Source of the DNA: Puniceibacterium antarcticum | GTDB taxonomy: Bacteria > Pseudomonadota > Alphaproteobacteria > Rhodobacterales > Rhodobacteraceae | DNA: 64,000 bases | Direction of reading: 5' to 3' | NCBI RefSeq assembly: GCF_002760615.1 | Contig: NZ_AWWI01000100.1 | Location: 1-64,000 of the forward strand | Part shown: positions 36,811 through 45,714 of the stretch, piece by piece | How the letters are laid out: every line of letters starts with the position of its first letter | Numbering within the stretch: position 1 is the stretch's first letter | Notes under the pieces: model-generated | Database searches by the model: none | What the model saw: the letters and a program-made list of their open reading frames with translations, nothing else | Told to the model about the DNA's origin: nothing | Made by a program: the position numbers and the translations under genes

Positions 36811-38265
36811 ATGGTTTCGCGTGTAATTCCTGTCGATCCATTCGACCTTGTCATTTTTGGTGGCACCGGGGATCTTGCCCGGCGCAAGATCCTACCGGGG
36901 CTGTTTCGCCGCTTTTGCGCTGGACAGATGCCGCCAGAGGCGCAGATAATCGGCGCCGCACGATCCGAGTTGGATGACGAGGGCTATCGTGACTTTGTGC
37001 GCGACGCGATCCACGAATTCGCGGGTCCGCTGTCCGAAGATGACGCACAGATCGACGAGTTTCTGGAACGGGTTGGATACGTCGCTATCGACGCAAAGGG
37101 CGAAGGCGGCTGGGAAGAGTTGAAAAGCAGGGTCCGGGATGATCTGGTTCACGCCTTCTATTTCTCGGTCGCACCAGCCTTGTTCGGGGATATCGCCGAG
37201 CGTCTGCATCTGCACGGCCTGGCCGGGGACGAAAGCCGGATCGTTGTGGAAAAACCCTTTGGCAAGGATCTGGATTCAGCCAAGGCGTTGAACGCCACCC
37301 TCGCCAAACATTTCCATGAACAACAGATTTATCGAATCGACCACTATTTGGGCAAGGAGACGGTACAGAACTTGATGGCAGTGCGCTTCGGGAACGTTCT
37401 TTTCGAACCGCTGTGGAATGCACAATATGTCGATCATATCCAGATCACCGTTGCTGAGACGGTTGGCGTGGGCGGGCGAGGCAGTTATTACGATGCCTCT
37501 GGGGCTATGCGGGACATGGTGCAGAACCACCTGATGCAGCTGCTGTGCCTGATTGCCATGGAGCCACCTGCCAAATTCGACCCCGATGCGGTGCGGGATG
37601 AGAAGCTCAAGGTGATCCGCGCGCTGGAGCCGGTAGAGCCGCATCATATCGTACGCGGTCAGTATGATAAATCGGCAAACTCGCAGGGCTATCGGCAGGA
37701 TGTGGAAAACCCGCGCTCTTTCACCGAAAGCTTTCTGGCGCTCAAGCTGCACATCTCCAACTGGCGTTGGGCGGGGACACCGTTTTACCTGCGGACCGGC
37801 AAGAAATTGAAGGCGCGGACCTCTGAAATTGTCGTAGTGTTCAAGGATGCGCCGCATTCGATCTTTGGTGCGGATGCCGGACGACATAGGAATGTTCTGG
37901 CTATTCGCCTTCAACCCAACGAAGGCATGACGCTGGACGTGACGATCAAGGAACCGGGCCCAGGGGGAATGCGTCTGATTGATGTGCCGCTGGACATGAC
38001 ATTTGCCGATGCGCTGGGACCAGAGGCGGAGCAGGCGACCGAAGCCTATGAGCGGTTGATCATGGATGTAATTCGCGGCAATCAGACCCTGTTCATGCGC
38101 GGCGATGAGGTTGAGGCTGCCTGGGCCTGGACCGATCCGATCATTGCGGGCTGGACTGCGCGCAGCGATGTGCCGAAGCCTTATGACCAAGGTGGCTCGG
38201 GTCCCGAAGATTCGATGATGCTGATGCATCGGGACGGACGACGCTGGAGGGAGTTGAAAGGATGA
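36811..38265 (+). CDS. zwf: Glucose-6-phosphate 1-dehydrogenase
   Basis: This 484-residue enzyme oxidises glucose-6-phosphate to 6-phosphogluconolactone with NADP, feeding the Entner-Doudoroff and pentose-phosphate routes. It has the N-terminal dinucleotide motif DLVIFGGTGDLARRK. The active-site signature is RIDHYLGKETVQNL, and EKPFGKDL and FYLRTGKKL follow. The ATG at 36811 (MVSRVIPVDPFDL) is preferred because homologues start there, GGAG lies 10 bases upstream, and the palindromic operator then falls in a normal promoter position. An ATG at 36766 is 15 codons upstream. The stop overlaps pgl (ATGA), and zwf-pgl-pgi form one operon. Confidence 0.95.
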   Translation: MVSRVIPVDPFDLVIFGGTGDLARRKILPGLFRRFCAGQMPPEAQIIGAARSELDDEGYRDFVRDAIHEFAGPLSEDDAQIDEFLERVGYVAIDAKGEGGWEELKSRVRDDLVHAFYFSVAPALFGDIAERLHLHGLAGDESRIVVEKPFGKDLDSAKALNATLAKHFHEQQIYRIDHYLGKETVQNLMAVRFGNVLFEPLWNAQYVDHIQITVAETVGVGGRGSYYDASGAMRDMVQNHLMQLLCLIAMEPPAKFDPDAVRDEKLKVIRALEPVEPHHIVRGQYDKSANSQGYRQDVENPRSFTESFLALKLHISNWRWAGTPFYLRTGKKLKARTSEIVVVFKDAPHSIFGADAGRHRNVLAIRLQPNEGMTLDVTIKEPGPGGMRLIDVPLDMTFADALGPEAEQATEAYERLIMDVIRGNQTLFMRGDEVEAAWAWTDPIIAGWTARSDVPKPYDQGGSGPEDSMMLMHRDGRRWRELKG

Positions 38266-38939
38266 GCTTTACTCTTCTGGAATACCCCGATCGCGAGTTG
38301 CTTGCCATGGATCTGGCAAATCAGCTGGCCGGTGATCTGCGCGCAGCGCTGGCCCAAAACGACCGGGTCGCTTTTGCCGTGCCGGGCGGCACTTCTCCCG
38401 GGCCAGTATTTGACGATCTTTGTGCCGTGGACATGGACTGGTCGCGTGTGGATGTGCTGCTGACCGATGAACGTTGGGTGCCCGAGGTCAGCGAGCGCTC
38501 AAACACCCGGCTGCTGCGGCAGAGGCTGCTGGTGGAAAAGGCTGCTGCTGCACATTTGTTGCCGATGTATTTGCCTAGCGAGTTACCTGAAGACCGTATC
38601 GACGAGCTGGCTGAAACCTTGCGGCCCAGTTTGCCGCTGGGCGTCGTTCTTCTCGGCATGGGGACGGATATGCACACGGCGTCGATCTTTCCCGGCGCTG
38701 ACCGGCTGATCGACGCCCTTGCCCCCGGCGCTCCGCTGCTTCTGGCCATGCGCGCGCCCGGTGCGCCGGAACCCCGGATCACCCTTTCCGCCGAAGTTTT
38801 GAACGGCGCGATGCGCAAGCATGTCCTGATTTTCGGGCAAGAAAAACGTGAGGCTTTGGAACGATCCAAGGGCTTGACACCGATGGAGGCGCCCATTTCG
38901 GCGGTTTTGGATGACGCGATGGTACATTGGGCGGAGTGA
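38262..38939 (+). CDS. pgl: 6-phosphogluconolactonase
   Basis: This 225-residue SugarP-isomerase-fold enzyme hydrolyses 6-phosphogluconolactone to 6-phosphogluconate. It has AVPGGTSPGPVFDDL, the conserved VDVLLTDERWVPEVSERSN, and GVVLLGMGTDMHTASIFPGA near residues 125-145. Position between zwf and pgi confirms the role. The ATG overlaps the zwf stop. A second promoter is not visible. Confidence 0.93.
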   Translation: MSFTLLEYPDRELLAMDLANQLAGDLRAALAQNDRVAFAVPGGTSPGPVFDDLCAVDMDWSRVDVLLTDERWVPEVSERSNTRLLRQRLLVEKAAAAHLLPMYLPSELPEDRIDELAETLRPSLPLGVVLLGMGTDMHTASIFPGADRLIDALAPGAPLLLAMRAPGAPEPRITLSAEVLNGAMRKHVLIFGQEKREALERSKGLTPMEAPISAVLDDAMVHWAE

Positions 38940-38944
38940 GACTC

Positions 38945-40525
38945 ATGTGGGATGACGTGAAACAGCTGGCCGGTCGTATCGGAAACCGCCGCATTCTGGA
39001 CCTGTTCGAAAATGCCAACCGTGCAGGCGAGTTCAGTCTGCATGCGGTCGGAATGCTGTTCGACTATTCCAAGACGCAACTGGACGATCAGATCCGTGCC
39101 GCGTTGATAAAAATCGCCCAAGACGCGGGTGTGGAGGCGCGCCGGGATGAGATGTTCGGCGGGGTCAAGATCAACGAAACCGAAGGCCGGGCGGTGCTGC
39201 ACACCGCGCTGCGCAATCTGGACGGCGCTCCGGTGCTGGTAGATGGCAAGGACGTGATGCCCGGCGTAGTTGAGACGCTGAAGCGGATGGAAGCCGTCGC
39301 GAATGAGATCCGCAACTCGGGTGTGAGCGACGTGGTGAACATCGGCATCGGCGGCTCGGATCTGGGCCCCAAGATGGCGGCGATTGCGCTGTCACCCTAT
39401 CACGACGGGCCGCGCGTGCATTTTGTGTCCAATGTCGACGGTGCTGATATTTCCGATGTTCTGCGGCAATGCGATCCGGCGACAACCGCCTTTATCGTCG
39501 CATCAAAGACCTTCACCACCATCGAGACAATGACCAATGCACAGACCGCCAAGGACTGGCTGGCGCATCATGGTGTGTCGGACGAGGGTCGTTTTGTCGC
39601 CCTGTCGAGCAATGCCGAAAAGGCAGCAGATTGGGGCATTCCGGGCGACAAGGTTATAGGGTTCGAGGATTGGGTCGGTGGACGCTATTCCCTTTGGGGC
39701 CCGATCGGTCTGTCGCTCATGGTTGCCATAGGCGTTGACGCATTCCGGGCCTTTCTGCGTGGAGCGCAAGAGATGGACCGGCATTTCTGCGCAGCACCGT
39801 TGCACCAGAACATGCCAGTGTTACTGGCGCTGGTTGGAGTGTTTCACAATCAGGTGCGTGACTATGCGACGCGGGCCGTTCTGCCCTATGACAACCGATT
39901 GTCGCGTCTTCCAGCCTACCTCCAGCAGCTGGAAATGGAAAGCAACGGCAAGGGCGTGTCGATAGACGGAAAGCCGCTGAGCGTCAATTCCGGGCCCGTT
40001 GTCTGGGGGGAACCCGGCACCAACGGGCAGCATGCCTTTTACCAGCTGATCCATCAGGGCACCCGCACGGTGCCGTGCGAGTTCATGGTCGGGGCCACAG
40101 GCCACGAAGAGGATCTGCGCAACCATCAGGACCTTTTGATTGCCAATTGTCTGGCGCAGTCCGAAGCATTGATGCGCGGCCGGTCGATGGCGGAGGCGCG
40201 CGAGATTTTGCGGGCCAAGGGGCTGGAGGGGGATGATCTGGAACGACAGGCGGCGCATCGGGTGTTCCCGGGTGACCGACCATCCACAACACTTGTCTAT
40301 CCGCTGCTGACCCCCGAGGTCCTGGGACGGATCATCGCGCTCTATGAACACCGTGTCTTTGTCGAAGGAGTTGTCCTTGGCATCAACTCATATGACCAGT
40401 GGGGCGTCGAACTGGGCAAGGAACTTGCCACCTCTCTGGGGCCGGTCGTCAGGGGCGAGGTCTCGTCCGAGGGTAAGGACGGCTCGACCCGGCAACTGGT
40501 TGAATACGTTAAGCTCTACAGCTAA
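38945..40525 (+). CDS. pgi: Glucose-6-phosphate isomerase
   Basis: This 526-residue enzyme interconverts glucose-6-phosphate and fructose-6-phosphate. It has the phosphate-binding NIGIGGSDLGPKMAAIAL and SKTFTTIETMTNA, signature 1 (EDWVGGRYSLWGPIGLSLM), and signature 2 (GINSYDQWGVELGKELA). Length is slightly below the 549 residues of the E. coli enzyme, as expected in this group. The ATG at 38945 follows the pgl stop by 5 bases. A non-canonical upstream start was not needed. Confidence 0.95.
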   Translation: MWDDVKQLAGRIGNRRILDLFENANRAGEFSLHAVGMLFDYSKTQLDDQIRAALIKIAQDAGVEARRDEMFGGVKINETEGRAVLHTALRNLDGAPVLVDGKDVMPGVVETLKRMEAVANEIRNSGVSDVVNIGIGGSDLGPKMAAIALSPYHDGPRVHFVSNVDGADISDVLRQCDPATTAFIVASKTFTTIETMTNAQTAKDWLAHHGVSDEGRFVALSSNAEKAADWGIPGDKVIGFEDWVGGRYSLWGPIGLSLMVAIGVDAFRAFLRGAQEMDRHFCAAPLHQNMPVLLALVGVFHNQVRDYATRAVLPYDNRLSRLPAYLQQLEMESNGKGVSIDGKPLSVNSGPVVWGEPGTNGQHAFYQLIHQGTRTVPCEFMVGATGHEEDLRNHQDLLIANCLAQSEALMRGRSMAEAREILRAKGLEGDDLERQAAHRVFPGDRPSTTLVYPLLTPEVLGRIIALYEHRVFVEGVVLGINSYDQWGVELGKELATSLGPVVRGEVSSEGKDGSTRQLVEYVKLYS

Positions 40526-40664
40526 AATCCGATGCGCCCGAACGCGGCGAACAGCGTCACGGTTCCGTGAATTTTATGAAATAAATCTCCCTTTTTCTGG
40601 AACAGAGACAGGGGGGCAATCGTTCCCATTGCACAACTTTGAAGCAGTTTGCAAAGGAATGAAC

Positions 40665-41348
40665 ATGACACGTCTGATCACAACAACCGCACTCGCTCTG
40701 ACCCTGGCCGCTGGTTCCGCACATGCGGAGAGCCACACAAACGGCGAGAAGGTGGAGCAGAACCTAGAAAACGCGGGCGAAAGCTTGGAAAAGGCAGGTG
40801 AGAACGCTGCGCAGGCAACAGGGAACGCGGCTGGCGATGCTGCGGACGCGTCCGAGAAGGCGCTAGAGAATGCAGCGCAGGCCACTGAAAACGCGGCTGA
40901 AGCGACGGAACAGGCCGCTGAAGATGCAGCCCAAGCCACGGGTAATGCTGTGGACGATGCGGCAACTGCGACTGCAAACGCGACCGACGGTATGCTGCAA
41001 AATGACACCAACATGATCCGTGCTCGTGATATCATGGGGGGCACAATCTATTCCGCGAATGCCCAAGACGGCGTCGCCGAGTTTGAAACGGTGACTTATG
41101 ACAGCGTCGGTGAAGACTGGGAAAATATCGGTGAAATCGAGGATATTGTCCTCTCCTCAGACGGCCAACTGCAGGGTGTCGTTGCCGAAATCGGCGGATT
41201 TCTAGGGATGGGCGACAAGCATGTCTTCGTCCCTATGGATAGCGTGAAACTGATCCCGGTCGAAGATGCTGATATGGCACTTGTCGTCGGCTACAGCGAA
41301 GAGCAGCTGGTAAACATGAAGAACGTTGACGAAGCTTTCTGGGAATAA
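40665..41348 (+). CDS. Secreted PRC-barrel protein with Ala-rich amphipathic repeat
   Basis: This 227-residue protein has a signal peptide (MTRLITTTALALTLAAGSAH+A, cleavage near 21-22). A region of about 80 residues (25-107) follows, of low complexity and built from repeats such as NAAQATENAAEATEQAAEDA. These are predicted to form long amphipathic helices resembling LEA or apolipoprotein 11-mers. The C-terminal PRC-barrel domain (about 118-220) includes IGEIEDIVLSSDGQLQGVVA and DKHVFVPMDSVKLI. Its function is unknown; PRC barrels often bind charged ligands or partner proteins. AAAGGA lies 7 bases before the ATG. A strong terminator follows. Confidence 0.8.
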   Translation: MTRLITTTALALTLAAGSAHAESHTNGEKVEQNLENAGESLEKAGENAAQATGNAAGDAADASEKALENAAQATENAAEATEQAAEDAAQATGNAVDDAATATANATDGMLQNDTNMIRARDIMGGTIYSANAQDGVAEFETVTYDSVGEDWENIGEIEDIVLSSDGQLQGVVAEIGGFLGMGDKHVFVPMDSVKLIPVEDADMALVVGYSEEQLVNMKNVDEAFWE

Positions 41349-41394
41349 TGGTTCCTGCCGACGGATGATGGGGCTTATTCCCCTCTGCGTGTCG

Positions 41395-41424
41395 CGCGCC
41401 CCCTTTCCGGGGCGCGTTTTTTTT
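41395..41424 (+). terminator. Intrinsic terminator after the PRC-barrel gene
   Basis: CGCGCCCC and GGGGCGCG pair around a short CTTTC loop and are followed by eight T. The convergent cupin gene ends at 41430, so it may be partly shared. Confidence 0.88.
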
Positions 41425-41429
41425 GGTTT

Positions 41430-41867
41430 TCAGGGGATGGTGATGCCCGGCTCTGCCAGCCTGAACCCGTCAAAGTGAAAGGCGGGACAGACAGTGCAGC
41501 CCACCAAGGTCCAGTCGCCCAAGGTTTCTGCCGCTTGCCAATGGTCCTTTGGCACGATGATCTGGGGCCGGGCGCCGTTTATCAGATCAGGTCCAAGGGT
41601 GTGATCGCTGCGCGGGCCTTGCAGCGTTTCAGACAGCGATAATGTCAACGACGCACCGGCGTAGTGATGCCATATCTCTTTCGCATCGACGCGGTGCCAA
41701 TGGCTGGTCTGACCACGTTTCAGCATGAAATAGATGCAGGTTCCGGTGGGACGCATCCCAATAGCGGCAGAGTCCACCCAGGTCTGGCGGTAAAACCCGC
41801 CTTCGGGATGTGGGGTGAGGTCGAGAAGGTCGATGATCTGTTCTGCGGTCAAGGGGATTGGGGGCAT
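41430..41867 (-). CDS. Cupin-fold protein of the DUF985 family
   Basis: This 145-residue single-domain cupin contains LTPHPEGGFYRQTW at the N-terminus, SHWHRVDAKEIWHHYAG with the His/Glu metal-binding set in the middle, and WTLVGCTVCPAFHFDGFRLA at the end. This is the DUF985 (YML079-like) pattern; the biochemical role is unknown. The start is the ATG at 41867. It is transcribed away from the endolysin gene through an 85-base gap. Confidence 0.85.
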   Translation of the reverse strand: MPPIPLTAEQIIDLLDLTPHPEGGFYRQTWVDSAAIGMRPTGTCIYFMLKRGQTSHWHRVDAKEIWHHYAGASLTLSLSETLQGPRSDHTLGPDLINGARPQIIVPKDHWQAAETLGDWTLVGCTVCPAFHFDGFRLAEPGITIP

Positions 41868-41952
41868 CAGGGCTCCGAACGGTGGTGAGAGGGGACTTTA
41901 ATCACGTTGGAGCAGCCTTTGCCCAAGGTTTCAATCGACCACGAGGCAGCCC

Positions 41953-42567
41953 ATGATCCGCACCGTTCGCCAGATTGCTGAAGAAATCATCGCCCGCGAA
42001 GGCGGCTTTGTAAACGACCCGGATGATCCCGGGGGGCCCACCAATTACGGTGTGACCCTTCACACGATGCAGCGACTGGGTCTTGATCTGACCAAGGATG
42101 GCCAAGTGACGATTGCAGATGTGCGTCAGCTGACGCGCGCACAGGCGGTCGAGATTTTTGTCGCGCATTATTTCTTGCGGCCCAAGATCGCCCAACTGCC
42201 AGAGGCGCTGCATGGGTCGGTGTTTGACATGTATGTGAACGCCGGGGGAAACGCGGTGAAGATTCTGCAACGCTTGCTGAACCAGATGGGGCAGAACGTG
42301 GCGGTGGATGGTCTGATCGGTCCGCAAACCGTACGCACTGCGGCAGCGGCGATGGCTGCGGCGCCCGCCCATCTGACGGATGCCTACGGAATCGCGCGAC
42401 GGAACTACTACTTTGATCTGGCAGATCGACGCGCAGCGTCGCGCAAATACGCGCGACGCCGTGACGGTGGCAAGGGCGGCTGGATCACCCGGGCCGAAGA
42501 GTTCATCTCGCCTCGGTTTCATCTGAGTGAACAGCAGTTCAAGGAGAGGGTGGCAGGATGGGTCTGA
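41953..42567 (+). CDS. Glycoside hydrolase 108 endolysin-like muramidase
   Basis: This 204-residue protein has the GH108/DUF847 signature EGGFVNDPDDPGGPTNYGVT at about residues 16-35, where Glu16 is the expected catalytic residue. A C-terminal peptidoglycan-binding-3 type stretch follows (VDGLIGPQTVRTAAAAM). There is no signal peptide, so it needs a holin or other route to reach the wall. The holin gene overlaps its end by 10 bases. Such pairs occur in phages and as lysis modules of gene transfer agents in Rhodobacteraceae; no other phage gene is nearby. Confidence 0.85.
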   Translation: MIRTVRQIAEEIIAREGGFVNDPDDPGGPTNYGVTLHTMQRLGLDLTKDGQVTIADVRQLTRAQAVEIFVAHYFLRPKIAQLPEALHGSVFDMYVNAGGNAVKILQRLLNQMGQNVAVDGLIGPQTVRTAAAAMAAAPAHLTDAYGIARRNYYFDLADRRAASRKYARRRDGGKGGWITRAEEFISPRFHLSEQQFKERVAGWV

Positions 42568-43124
42568 TCGGACAAATTATGGGGCTGGTTTTTGGGTCAG
42601 GTCGCAATGTGGTGGCCGAAACCGCCGAAGTCTTTCGGGTCAATGCAGAGGCGCAAGCGGGCAGGGAGGCCGGATTGCAAAGCGCGGCGTTGCAGCAATT
42701 CGGGCAAGAGTTTTGCCTGACTCAGCGCGGCGGGTTTGATCGGTTCATGGATGCGCTGAACCGCATCCCACGGCCCGCAATGGCGCTGGGAACGCTTGCC
42801 ATGTTTGTCGCGGCAATGGTCGATCCGATCTGGTTTGCCGCCCGGATGACCGGAATCGCCTTGGTTCCCGAACCGCTTTGGTGGCTGCTGGGCGCGATCG
42901 TCAGCTTTTACTTCGGTGCACGCTTTCAATCTAAAGGGCAGGATTTTCAGCGCGATCTGGTTGTAGGCCTCTCCACAGTCCCGCAGGTGGTGCGCACCAT
43001 AGGCGATATAGAGTCGCTGCGCGAAGTAAGCCCCAGACCGGAATCACCTGCTATACTGTCCGAAGACGACGTGTTTCAGGGCGATAATCCCGCCTTAGCC
43101 GAATGGCGAGGACTGAGACACTGA
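42558..43124 (+). CDS. Holin-family membrane protein
   Basis: This 188-residue protein has an amphipathic N-terminal part and two hydrophobic segments (about 71-90, AMALGTLAMFVAAMVDPIWF, and 95-115, PLWWLLGAIVSFYFGARF). A charged C-terminal tail follows. It matches the 3TM-type holins found next to GH108 muramidases in roseobacters. It overlaps the endolysin stop, with GGAGAGGG upstream. It should permeabilise the inner membrane so that the muramidase can reach the wall. The tail contains PRPESPAILSEDDVF, rich in acidic residues. Confidence 0.8.
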   Translation: MGLIGQIMGLVFGSGRNVVAETAEVFRVNAEAQAGREAGLQSAALQQFGQEFCLTQRGGFDRFMDALNRIPRPAMALGTLAMFVAAMVDPIWFAARMTGIALVPEPLWWLLGAIVSFYFGARFQSKGQDFQRDLVVGLSTVPQVVRTIGDIESLREVSPRPESPAILSEDDVFQGDNPALAEWRGLRH

Positions 43125-43147
43125 CAACCGCGACAAAGTGATCATGC

Positions 43148-43172
43148 GGGGCCACGGATTTTCGTTGGCCCC
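43148..43172. other. Hairpin between holin and ccmF
   Basis: GGGGCCA and TGGCCCC form a perfect 7-base stem with an 11-base loop. It is followed on the plus strand by TTAACC and no T-run, so it is at best a weak terminator between the lysis pair and ccmF. Confidence 0.5.
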
Positions 43173-43200
43173 TTAACCATGTCGGCGTATATGTCAGCTT

Positions 43201-45165
43201 ATGATTACAGAGCTTGGCCACTTCGCCCTTATCCTCGCCTTCCTGGTCGCTTGCGTTCAGGTGGTTGTTCCCCTCATTGGCGCTCACAAACGCTGGCCTG
43301 GCTGGATGGCTGTGGCCGAACCGGCTGCGACGGCGCAGTTCTTGTTAACCGCCTTTTCCTTTGGCGCGTTGATGCATGCCTTTATCACGTCAGACTTCAG
43401 CCTGAAGCTCGTCGTAGAGAATTCGCATTCAGCCAAGCCGATGCTTTACAAGATCTCGGGAACCTGGGGAAATCACGAAGGGTCGATGCTCCTCTGGGTG
43501 CTGATTCTGTCGCTGTTTGGAGCACTGGCAGCATGGTTTGGTGGCAATCTGCCACCGACACTGCGCGCACGCGTCTTGGCGGTACAGTCCTCGATTGCAG
43601 TGGCATTTTTTGCCTTCATCCTCTTTACCTCAAACCCGTTCCTTCGCCTGATCGTGCCTCCCTTTGACGGTCAGGACCTGAACCCGCTGCTTCAGGACCC
43701 CGGTTTGGCATTTCATCCGCCGTTCCTGTATCTTGGCTACGTTGGCCTCAGCATCTGCTTCAGCTTCGCTGTCGCGGCGTTGATTGAGGGGCGAGTGGAT
43801 GCTGCATGGGCGCGCTGGGTCCGGCCGTGGACACTTGCTGCTTGGATTTTTCTGACAATCGGAATCGCGCTCGGGTCCTGGTGGGCCTATTATGAACTCG
43901 GCTGGGGCGGCTTCTGGTTCTGGGATCCGGTCGAAAATGCATCCTTTATGCCTTGGCTACTTGCTGCTGCATTGCTCCATTCCGCCATCGTCGTGGAAAA
44001 GCGCGAAGCACTGAAAAGCTGGACGATCCTGCTTGCTATTCTTGCTTTCGGCTTTTCGCTGATCGGGACGTTCATAGTGCGTTCGGGACTGCTGACCTCG
44101 GTGCATGCCTTTGCCAACGATCCTGAACGCGGGGTATTTATCCTGACGATTCTTGTGTTTTTCACCGGAGGGGCTCTTACGCTGTTTGCAGCTCGTGCCA
44201 GCACGATGCAGGCCAAAGGCGTGTTTGGCGTCGTCAGTCGCGAAAGCGCGCTGGTCGCGAACAACATCCTTCTTGCCGTTGCGGCATTTGTCGTTTTCGT
44301 CGGAACAATGTGGCCGCTGGTGGCTGAGATGTTCTTTGATCGCAAGCTGAGCGTGGGACCGCCGTTTTTCAACATGGCCTTTACGCCGTTCATGATGCTG
44401 CTTGGGCTGATCATGCCGGTTGGCGCAATGATGGCATGGAAACGAGGCAAGGTGGCACGCACCCTGCAAACTCTTGTGCCAGCCTTCATTCTGGCGATCA
44501 CGCTGGCCGGGCTTGTCTGGGCCATGCAGACCGGGCGCAGCCTGATGGGGCCGATCGGTGTCTTCTTGGGCGTGTGGCTGGTGGCGGGGTCAATGACCGA
44601 TTTGCTCGGCCGTCTTGGAAAATCCCACGATTTCTCGCGACTGTTCCGACTGCCGCGTGCGGACTGGGGCAAGCTGCTTGCCCATTCAGGCATGGGGATC
44701 ACAATGATCGGCATTGCTGGGATTATGGCTTGGCAGCAGGAAGACATTCGCGTTGCCCAAATCGGCGAAACTTTCACAGTTGGCGACTATGAACTTCAGC
44801 TGACGGATGTGGATCAAATCCGCGGACCTAACTATTTCTCGACGATGGGAACTGTGCGTTTGATGAAGAACGGGGACCAGATTGCTTTGATGCATCCCGA
44901 AAAGCGCAACTATCCGGTTGCGCAAATGCCAACCACCGAAGCGGCGATTGATTACCGCTTTCTGAGGGATGTGTATGTGGTGATCGGCGACGCGCAGGAT
45001 AATGGCGGCTATGTGATGCGGACCTATATCAAGCCCCTGGCCAACTGGATCTGGGGCGGATGCATGATCATGGCCCTCGGCGGCGGTTTGAGCCTGTCTG
45101 ACCGGCGTTATCGGATTGCAGCCGGGGCGCGCAACGCTATGCCCCAGGCGGTTCCAGCAGAATGA
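43201..45165 (+). CDS. ccmF: Cytochrome c heme lyase subunit CcmF
   Basis: This 654-residue polytopic membrane protein, with CcmH, ligates heme from CcmE to apocytochrome c in the periplasm. The WWD domain reads GSWWAYYELGWGGFWFWDPV. About 15 transmembrane helices are visible, and a periplasmic domain precedes the last helix. Conserved His residues are at NPLLQDPGLAFHPPFLYLGY and WNHEGS-type GNHEGSMLLWV. Length is normal. The stop overlaps ccmH by 4 bases. ccmE is about 18 kb away beside argC. Confidence 0.95.
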   Translation: MITELGHFALILAFLVACVQVVVPLIGAHKRWPGWMAVAEPAATAQFLLTAFSFGALMHAFITSDFSLKLVVENSHSAKPMLYKISGTWGNHEGSMLLWVLILSLFGALAAWFGGNLPPTLRARVLAVQSSIAVAFFAFILFTSNPFLRLIVPPFDGQDLNPLLQDPGLAFHPPFLYLGYVGLSICFSFAVAALIEGRVDAAWARWVRPWTLAAWIFLTIGIALGSWWAYYELGWGGFWFWDPVENASFMPWLLAAALLHSAIVVEKREALKSWTILLAILAFGFSLIGTFIVRSGLLTSVHAFANDPERGVFILTILVFFTGGALTLFAARASTMQAKGVFGVVSRESALVANNILLAVAAFVVFVGTMWPLVAEMFFDRKLSVGPPFFNMAFTPFMMLLGLIMPVGAMMAWKRGKVARTLQTLVPAFILAITLAGLVWAMQTGRSLMGPIGVFLGVWLVAGSMTDLLGRLGKSHDFSRLFRLPRADWGKLLAHSGMGITMIGIAGIMAWQQEDIRVAQIGETFTVGDYELQLTDVDQIRGPNYFSTMGTVRLMKNGDQIALMHPEKRNYPVAQMPTTEAAIDYRFLRDVYVVIGDAQDNGGYVMRTYIKPLANWIWGGCMIMALGGGLSLSDRRYRIAAGARNAMPQAVPAE

Positions 45166-45644
45166 AGGCTCTTATTCTTGCGCTGATGTTGATGTTCGCC
45201 TCATCTGCGGTAACCACTATGTTTGCAGGTGCGGCTTGGGCTGTTCAGCCAGATGAGGTACTCGCTGATCCCGCGCTCGAAGCGCGCGCACGGGAACTGT
45301 CCAAAGGCCTACGCTGTCTGGTGTGCCAGAATGAAAGCATTGATGAATCGCATGCGTCGCTGGCGCGGGATCTGCGGATCTTGCTGCGCGACAGGCTGGT
45401 GGCTGGCGACAGTGACGAAGAGGCGGTCGCCTTTATCGTTGACCGTTATGGTGAATTTGTCCTGCTGCAGCCGACCACAGGGGGCTGGAACTGGCTGCTG
45501 TGGGCGGCCGGGCCGCTGATGCTGCTGGCCGCGATCGGAACCGGGGCCATTTACGTTCGCGGGCGGGCGCGTTCAACCACCGAACGCGAAGAAGGACTGA
45601 ACCCGACCGAGCAGCAAAGACTTCAGGAACTCCTGAAAGAGTAA
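45162..45644 (+). CDS. ccmH: Cytochrome c maturation protein CcmH
   Basis: This 160-residue membrane-anchored thiol-disulfide protein has a signal sequence (about 1-25), then the redox motif LRCLVCQNESIDESHASLA, with the LRCxxCQ cysteines near residues 51 and 54, and a C-terminal transmembrane helix (about 110-130). It keeps the apocytochrome CxxCH cysteines reduced for heme attachment by CcmF. It is the short CcmH; a CcmI-type extension is not present here. Confidence 0.93.
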   Translation: MKALILALMLMFASSAVTTMFAGAAWAVQPDEVLADPALEARARELSKGLRCLVCQNESIDESHASLARDLRILLRDRLVAGDSDEEAVAFIVDRYGEFVLLQPTTGGWNWLLWAAGPLMLLAAIGTGAIYVRGRARSTTEREEGLNPTEQQRLQELLKE

Positions 45645-45714
45645 CGCAGCGTTTAGCTTTGCCAAACCAAACCCTCCGGTGTTTGATGCGCTTCGCACTT
45701 CAGGAGGACAGGCA

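Noticed and set aside
41953-43124. Prophage remnant
   Set aside because: Only a muramidase and a holin are present. No integrase, attachment site, terminase or structural gene is nearby.
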